Assembly (NCBI GenBank): GCA_948567375.1
Contig: OX419761.1
Location: forward strand, 52,206,501-52,270,500
Source: Lunularia cruciata
Taxonomy: Eukaryota > Streptophyta > Marchantiopsida > Lunulariales > Lunulariaceae
DNA length: 64,000 bases
Direction of reading: 5' to 3'
Shown: positions 59,521 through 64,000 of the stretch, piece by piece
Layout: each line of letters begins with the position of its first letter
Numbering within the stretch: the stretch's first letter is position 1
Program-made: the position numbers and the translations under genes
Notes under the pieces: generated by a model
The model's database searches: none
What the model saw: only the letters and a program-made list of their open reading frames with translations
Told to the model about the DNA's origin: nothing

Positions 59521-59820
59521 TCAAGTACATCTAGGACATAACCACTATCCCTGAGGAACCACCGTGAGGGGAGGAGTCATACATGCCATATGCCATCCTC
59601 TCGAACAGCTATCACACACTAACATAGTAGCAGCTCCACCAGAAGAGCCACATAACATACACCTCAAGCCTACACGTACAAGTGCCAAGCTTGGGTCCAT
59701 AGTACCATCAATGTTTGGGAGGTAGCATGGCGCACAATTGCGCACATGATCCTTCCAAACAACACCATCGCGTCCTTCTAACACAAGGACTCCAGATGGC
59801 AAAACCTCATGCACTCTCAA
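59521..59820 (-). pseudogene. PHD finger of H
   Basis: CMLCGSSGGAATMLVCDSC, GWHMACMTPP, amber, WLCPRCT and TGA at 59521-59523. All eight zinc ligands and the conserved W are present. The only defect is the amber between the third and fourth ligand pairs. The SH3-like lead-in (GVLVLEGRDGVVWKDHV) is intact. Confidence 0.85.
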
Positions 59821-59862
59821 GATAGTGCAGCCTGTAGAAACATCAAGTGTCGTCGGTGCTGT

Positions 59863-60774
59863 CTACTGTAGATATACAGAGTCGCATGGATGAAATTGAT
59901 GGATCAAGGGTCTATAACCTCCTCCTCGAATGGTAGCATAGCATAAAGTATCTTTATGCTGAGCAATCACCAAGTTCTCAAAGGCCATCGGCATCACTCT
60001 CCAAAAAATCTCTGCCCGTTGAGAACATGCGCTCATCCATACATTGGGGTCATCCAAGTCCAAAACTACAATAGCATCTCAACGAATGGCTGCAGGTAAA
60101 TCTGGATGTCGTCCATAGAGTAGAAAGTATGGAGAGAAGGATGCTAAGGAGGCTTGCCGGCTGAACCGATAGCCCATGGTCAACCAAGGTAATTGGAGAT
60201 CCCAATCTCCCAAGTGGCCTCTCTGCAAACCATACTTTCACAATCCTCTCTTCACCGTCTGAACCACTCTCTCTGCTAAGCCATCTGCCTCAGGGTGATC
60301 TCGGGATGTAGTACAATGATCAATCAAAGCCTTGTCACACAAGACTTGAAACTCTCCCAAGAACTCTGTACCCTGATCAGTCAAAACCTCAGCTGGTGCA
60401 CCAAAATGACTAAGAACTCGATCTAGGAACGAGTAAGTTGTCCCTTCACTAGACTTGTCAGGAAGTGCCACCAACTCAATCCACTTGGAGAAGTGCTCCA
60501 CCATCACCAAAACATACCGATGATGTCTCACCGTCAGCGGTAAAGGGCCGGTGAAGTCCAAACTCCAACGGTAACCCAATCCCATGATAGGTAATGGGTG
60601 TAACTGTGACGTAGGAGCATTGAATGATGCTCTAAATCCATCACAAACCACGCATCTGGCAACAAACTGTTGCACCTCGGTCTGCATACCGCGCCACCAA
60701 TAATGACTCTGAAGTAAGCTATATGTACGCTTTACTCCAAAATGTCCTAGCTCCTCATGAGCATGACGGACCAA
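59863..60774 (-). pseudogene. Integrase of H
   Basis: Nearly intact. Zinc domain H-x4-H ... CVVC (RHAHEELGHFGVKRTY). Core SLDFTGPLPLT (D), VLTDQGTEFL (D) and DGLAERVVQ (E) at normal spacing. One stop (TGA near 60238) and a shift near 60175 break the C-terminal part. An amber at about 60781 separates it from RNase H; C has a CAG there. Confidence 0.9.
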
Positions 60775-60783
60775 CTGTGGTCT

Positions 60784-62058
60784 CTATGATGGAAGTGGTA
60801 CTACTCGCACTCTACCATCCTCCCATACACGCAAAAGGTGTCTACCTTCCAATCTGAACCGTTTGGCTCGTTGAAGAACACGGTCTCTCTCCTTGGCCCC
60901 AATTGTGCCACCCACAACACCAGTGCAAAGATAGTCCATCACTAAGACATCATCATGAATGTCTTGCTGAACTGTACCAATATCTTCACTCTTTGGATCT
61001 GTGACCTCAATAACTCCTCCTGTATGCGCTGAGAGAGATACCACAAAAGTCTTTGCAAATATACATAAAAAGGCCGATGCATGCCAACCTGGCACCATCT
61101 CCTCATCTGTCTCACCATGCCAACGTGCTCCGGTCTGATCCTGCTGGCTGGGACATGGGTTTCTATTCAACCCATCTGCATCATGGTTCACCACTCCAGG
61201 TCTGTGAACAATCGTGAAATCATACTCCTGTAAAATCAGAGCCCATCGTGCAAGCTTCCCTGAAAGCTTGTCGGACTCCATCAACCACTTCAGCGGCTGA
61301 TGATCAGTGATGAGAGTGAAGGAGTTACCAAATAGGTAACATCGGAAATGTGCTACTGCCCAAATTGCTGCCAAGCACTCTCCCTCATATGAACTATACT
61401 TCGCCTCCGTTGAATTGTTGGAGCGACTAGCATAGGCCACCACACACTCCTTCTCCTCATCATCATGCTGGGTGAGCACCGCTCCTAGCCCAAACATACT
61501 CCAATCAGTGTGAACCTGAAATGGTCGTCCCTTGATCGGTCTCCTCAAAATAGGAGCAGATGTCAACCTCTCCTTGAGCTCTACAAAAGCTCTCTCCTGC
61601 TCATCTCCCCAACACCACTCCTGTGTAAGCTTGGTCAGCTTTGTCAAGGCCTTGGCAATGGCACTAAATCCTCTAACATAGCAGCGATAGAAGTTTGCCA
61701 ACCCAAGGAATGCTCGCACTCTGTTCACATCCGTAGGCCAAGGAATATGTGCAATTGCCTCCACCTTGGTCTGCTGAACACCAAGTCCTCTGGGGTAGAT
61801 AGTGTGACCCAAATACTCAACCTGCTCGTGGAAGAACCTACACTTCCCAAGATGTAGTTTGAGTCCATGAGATCTCAACCTCTCAAACACCTCCAACAAC
61901 TGTCTCTCATGCTCCTCCACAGTAGTGCTATAAACCAAAATGTCATCAATATAGCACCAAGCAAAATCCAATCCAGCTAGGATCCTATCCATGACCCTCT
62001 GGAACTCAGCAAGAGCATCCTTCAACCCAAATGGTAAGAACCTCCATTGATATAACAC
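60784..62058 (-). pseudogene. RT palm to integrase tether of H, 425 codons open
   Basis: One continuous frame: QWRFLPFGLK, the catalytic CYIDDILVYS (about 61942-61953, both Asp kept), thumb and connection (HTIYPRGLGVQQTK, RAFLGLANFYRCY), RNase H with HTDWSMFGLGAVL (D), YEGECLAAIWAV (E), TDHQPLKWL (D) and DADGLNRNP (D), then the tether to integrase (GGVIEVTDP, VLQRAKRFRLEG). All visible catalytic residues are present. The frame is only part of a larger polyprotein and the first Met is internal, so it is not a gene by itself. Confidence 0.9.
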
Positions 62059-62633
62059 ATCCTTACCGTGAGGATAAATAGCCTAAAATGTTGTCTTGGA
62101 CTTATCCTCCTCCCTAATTGGCAATTGATGATATCCCGCTCAAAGATCCAAAGTACTGAAGACCTTTGCATGCCCAATCGCATCAAAAATCTCCTCCGGT
62201 GTAGGCATGGCATACCGATCAGCCCTGGTCTGTCGGTTGATAGGATAGTAATCTCCACACATCCGCCTATCTATATAGTTGCCATGCATATCCTTCTCGT
62301 TGGCATTACTGTCGCTGATGCATACTCTCCATGTGAAATCTCCACCAAACTAGCCTCAAAAAGGTCACTACTTCGGCTCTGAATCAATGTCCTCTCCATA
62401 TCACTATATCGATAAGGACGTCGGAAAACTGGTGTGTTGCTAGTCAGCTCAATCCGTATACCAGGTCCCTTCAGAGCACCCAATTCCTTCATACTGAAGG
62501 CAAAACAACTCATGTGACTCCTCAAGAACCTCCAAACCCTACGTCTTTCCTCTCCAGTAAGCTTGGGTCCAAGATTTGGCTCCCAAGTATCCTTTGTAAC
62601 TGTAGTAGGAGTGGAAGACGTACTGACTGGCTG
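62059..62633 (-). pseudogene. RT fingers and linker of H
   Basis: GIRIELTSNTPVFRRPYRYS, LFEASLVEISHGEYASA and a frameshift near 62300, then MPTPEEIFDAIGHAKVF. Stops: CGA to TGA in the LDLR motif (near 62143) and TGG to TAG at TTFWAI (near 62086). An amber at 62635 follows the methyltransferase linker. Confidence 0.85.
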
Positions 62634-63930
62634 CTACACTAGGCCCTTGGGAGCAATAGTGTCATGCTCTCGACCACTAGAGGTCCCAACCTCTGTGTGA
62701 AAAACTCCCTCCACTTTGGCTGCAAGCTCCACACGTCCTCTAGCTGTATCCCATATGGACCAAGGGTGTAATCCAAGTAGCCCACGCTCACCTGGATGGA
62801 CTCCAAGTAGACCACTCTCCCTAGTAGCTATTGGATGTGTCCTAAGAATACCCTGTCCACTCGGTCCATCACCCCCAGCATGTGCCTGAATCGTCTCGAT
62901 AGGCACATGGCTCACAAGTGTCCGAGTGGTGATGCCTATCAAGCGCATCCTACGCTGCTCTGCCAAGCCAAGGCTCACAATCCAAGTCAAACAGTTCAGG
63001 TCCATAGCCTGACCTAACACCTGACGCCTAGATACCTCTGACACTACTGGAACAGCGGTAATATTGGTGCAAAACCCATTGCCCGCTCTCTCTCATCAGC
63101 ATTGGGCTCCACCAACTGCTGTTACTGTGAGTCCCAAACAAGTCTAGGTCCTCCCTCTCGAAAAGCATGAGAGCTTGGAAAACTCATGAGTGTGGGAAAT
63201 GCAGCTCTAGGCTGTCCAACTAGGTTCACCACTGCCATAGGTGACCTATCAGCCACTACCACTGTGTGAGACTGACGTCTAGCATCCAAGATATCATCAA
63301 CAAGAATGTGGTCTAGTCGCTGAATCCCATCATAACTACGCTATAGAACCTCTCTGGGTAAGAGGTTCGTCCACCAAAGACAAAGACGATGAGCCCGTGA
63401 TCCCACTATGGCTGCATCTAACAATACAGTAGGTCCCATCCAAGAATGGACCTGATGTGTACTTGCCATCACTCTAGTGCGAGAATCACCCATCAAAGGA
63501 ACGTTCTTCAAAAGGTAAGCTAGAGAAATAGACTGATGAACTTGGAGATGTTGTAGTATCCGTAACATCTCCCAAAACACACCAAAACAAGGATCCTGAA
63601 GACCCAAACCACGGCCCGCACATGTATGTCCCTGACATGGCCATCCAGAAATCACCAAGTGAATAGGCCCATGTCTCTCTAGGTCATGCGCCCCCAGTAA
63701 GGAAATGTCTCTTGGTAAGGCCTTCTGGTAACCTCTGACTGTTGACATCAATAATAACTCCGGATACCGGTAGGCCAAGTGTGCCACATGATGTAGAGAG
63801 ACTCGCCTAGCAGTCTCATCTCTCTCTACATACAAGTACCTCTGTACTCAAATACCCACCTGTAACACCGCAGCTAGTCCGGTGCTGATCCCACCAAACA
63901 ACTCCAATAGGCATATCCCCTCTATGGGAT
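62634..63930 (-). pseudogene. DNMT3-like cytosine-5 DNA methyltransferase of H
   Basis: The best copy. Motif I is LLELFGGISTGLAAVL (63865-63912). A single CGA to TGA stop follows. Motif II is YVERDE, motif IV HLVISGWPCQG with the catalytic Cys (63630-63660), motif VI LKNVPLMG (E of ENV is K), motif VIII SRAHRLCLWWTN and motif IX/X ERERAMGF, frameshift, RRQVLGQAMDLNCL. With the stop and the shift it cannot make a full enzyme. The 5' flank (63931-64000) is the protease linker (TLIAWQYPIE). The C-terminal tail with GLLGVHPGERGLLGLHP leads to RT. By analogy it would methylate carbon 5 of cytosine in DNA using S-adenosylmethionine. Confidence 0.88.
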
Positions 63931-64000
63931 ACTGCCAAGCAATGAGTGTGGTATCCAGAGGTGTCAAAGCAATTGCCTCTGGAAGCTCATCCTCACAGTC

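Larger units (their letters stand above)
58700..64000 (-). mobile_element. Element H: best-preserved DNMT-PHD gypsy copy, 3' part
   Basis: Begins with the family 3' terminus TGTCGTGCG inside G (left flank GAGTG) and runs past the window edge. It contains X-core-X, PHD, integrase, RNase H, RT and nearly all of the methyltransferase. The 425-codon uninterrupted RT-RNase H frame is the longest in the window. It should be the youngest insertion here, since it is the innermost of three (I, G, H). Confidence 0.9.

Noticed and set aside
60784-62058. A 425-codon open frame as an independent gene
   Set aside because: It is the middle of a gypsy polyprotein (RT palm to integrase tether), with homologous sequence continuing in frame on both sides beyond single stops.
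1-64000. A nuclear code in which TAG/TAA mean Gln, as in some ulvophyte algae, because many stops replace Gln
   Set aside because: TGA also replaces CGA (Arg) and TAG replaces TGG (Trp) at conserved sites, and intact copies use CAG at several of the same positions. Deamination explains all three types.

Overview
The window looks like intergenic DNA from a large, repeat-choked streptophyte (plant or charophyte-grade) nuclear genome. It consists of Ty3/gypsy elements inserted inside one another. I see no convincing single-copy host gene, and no rRNA, CRISPR or bacterial-type gene. Most open frames are broken, typically by CGA to TGA, CAG to TAG and TGG to TAG changes. That is the pattern expected from long-term cytosine methylation and deamination.

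Layout. (1) 1-5400: a + strand chromodomain gypsy element (chromovirus) with both LTRs, the left one cut by the window edge. It sits inside element A. (2) A, B, C, E, H and I are six copies of one unusual gypsy family, here called the DNMT-PHD gypsy. A (+) occupies 5401-6155 and 37551-39079. It is split by B (+, 6156-37550). B is itself split by three LTR-less units called F (F3 at 9013-10867 and F1 at 12643-17110 directly; F2 at 20354-24132 inside K), by a probable solo LTR K (17249-24472, which also holds truncated copy E), and by the 9.9-kb copy C (-, 25712-35612). (3) 39080-47856: unrecognised remnants, a solo LTR, a cluster of alternating inverted modules, AT-rich DNA and a possible copia trace. 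(4) 47857-57080: copy I (-), cut by a second chromovirus G (57081-58699), which is in turn cut by the best-preserved copy H (58700 to beyond 64000).

The notable system is the DNMT-PHD gypsy. Reading its broken frames in order gives gag with two zinc knuckles, aspartic protease, a DNMT3-like cytosine-5 DNA methyltransferase with recognisable motifs I, II, IV, VI, VIII and IX/X, reverse transcriptase, RNase H, integrase, and a C-terminal PHD finger where chromoviruses carry a chromodomain. A retroelement carrying both a DNA-methylation writer and a histone-tail reader could influence both the methylation of its copies and where they insert. Retrotransposon-borne DNMTs are known from dinoflagellates and charophyte algae; I do not know of a description of this exact combination.

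The family's ends are also odd. The 3' terminal repeat is flanked on both sides by a ~106-bp block X. The 5' LTR lacks X, yet target duplications show these are the real ends. The two X blocks share element-specific variants, so X appears to be renewed in every replication cycle. The likely reading is that the insertion ends lie ~107 bp away from the ends set by priming. A tRNA-like sequence lies antisense in the leader of three copies.
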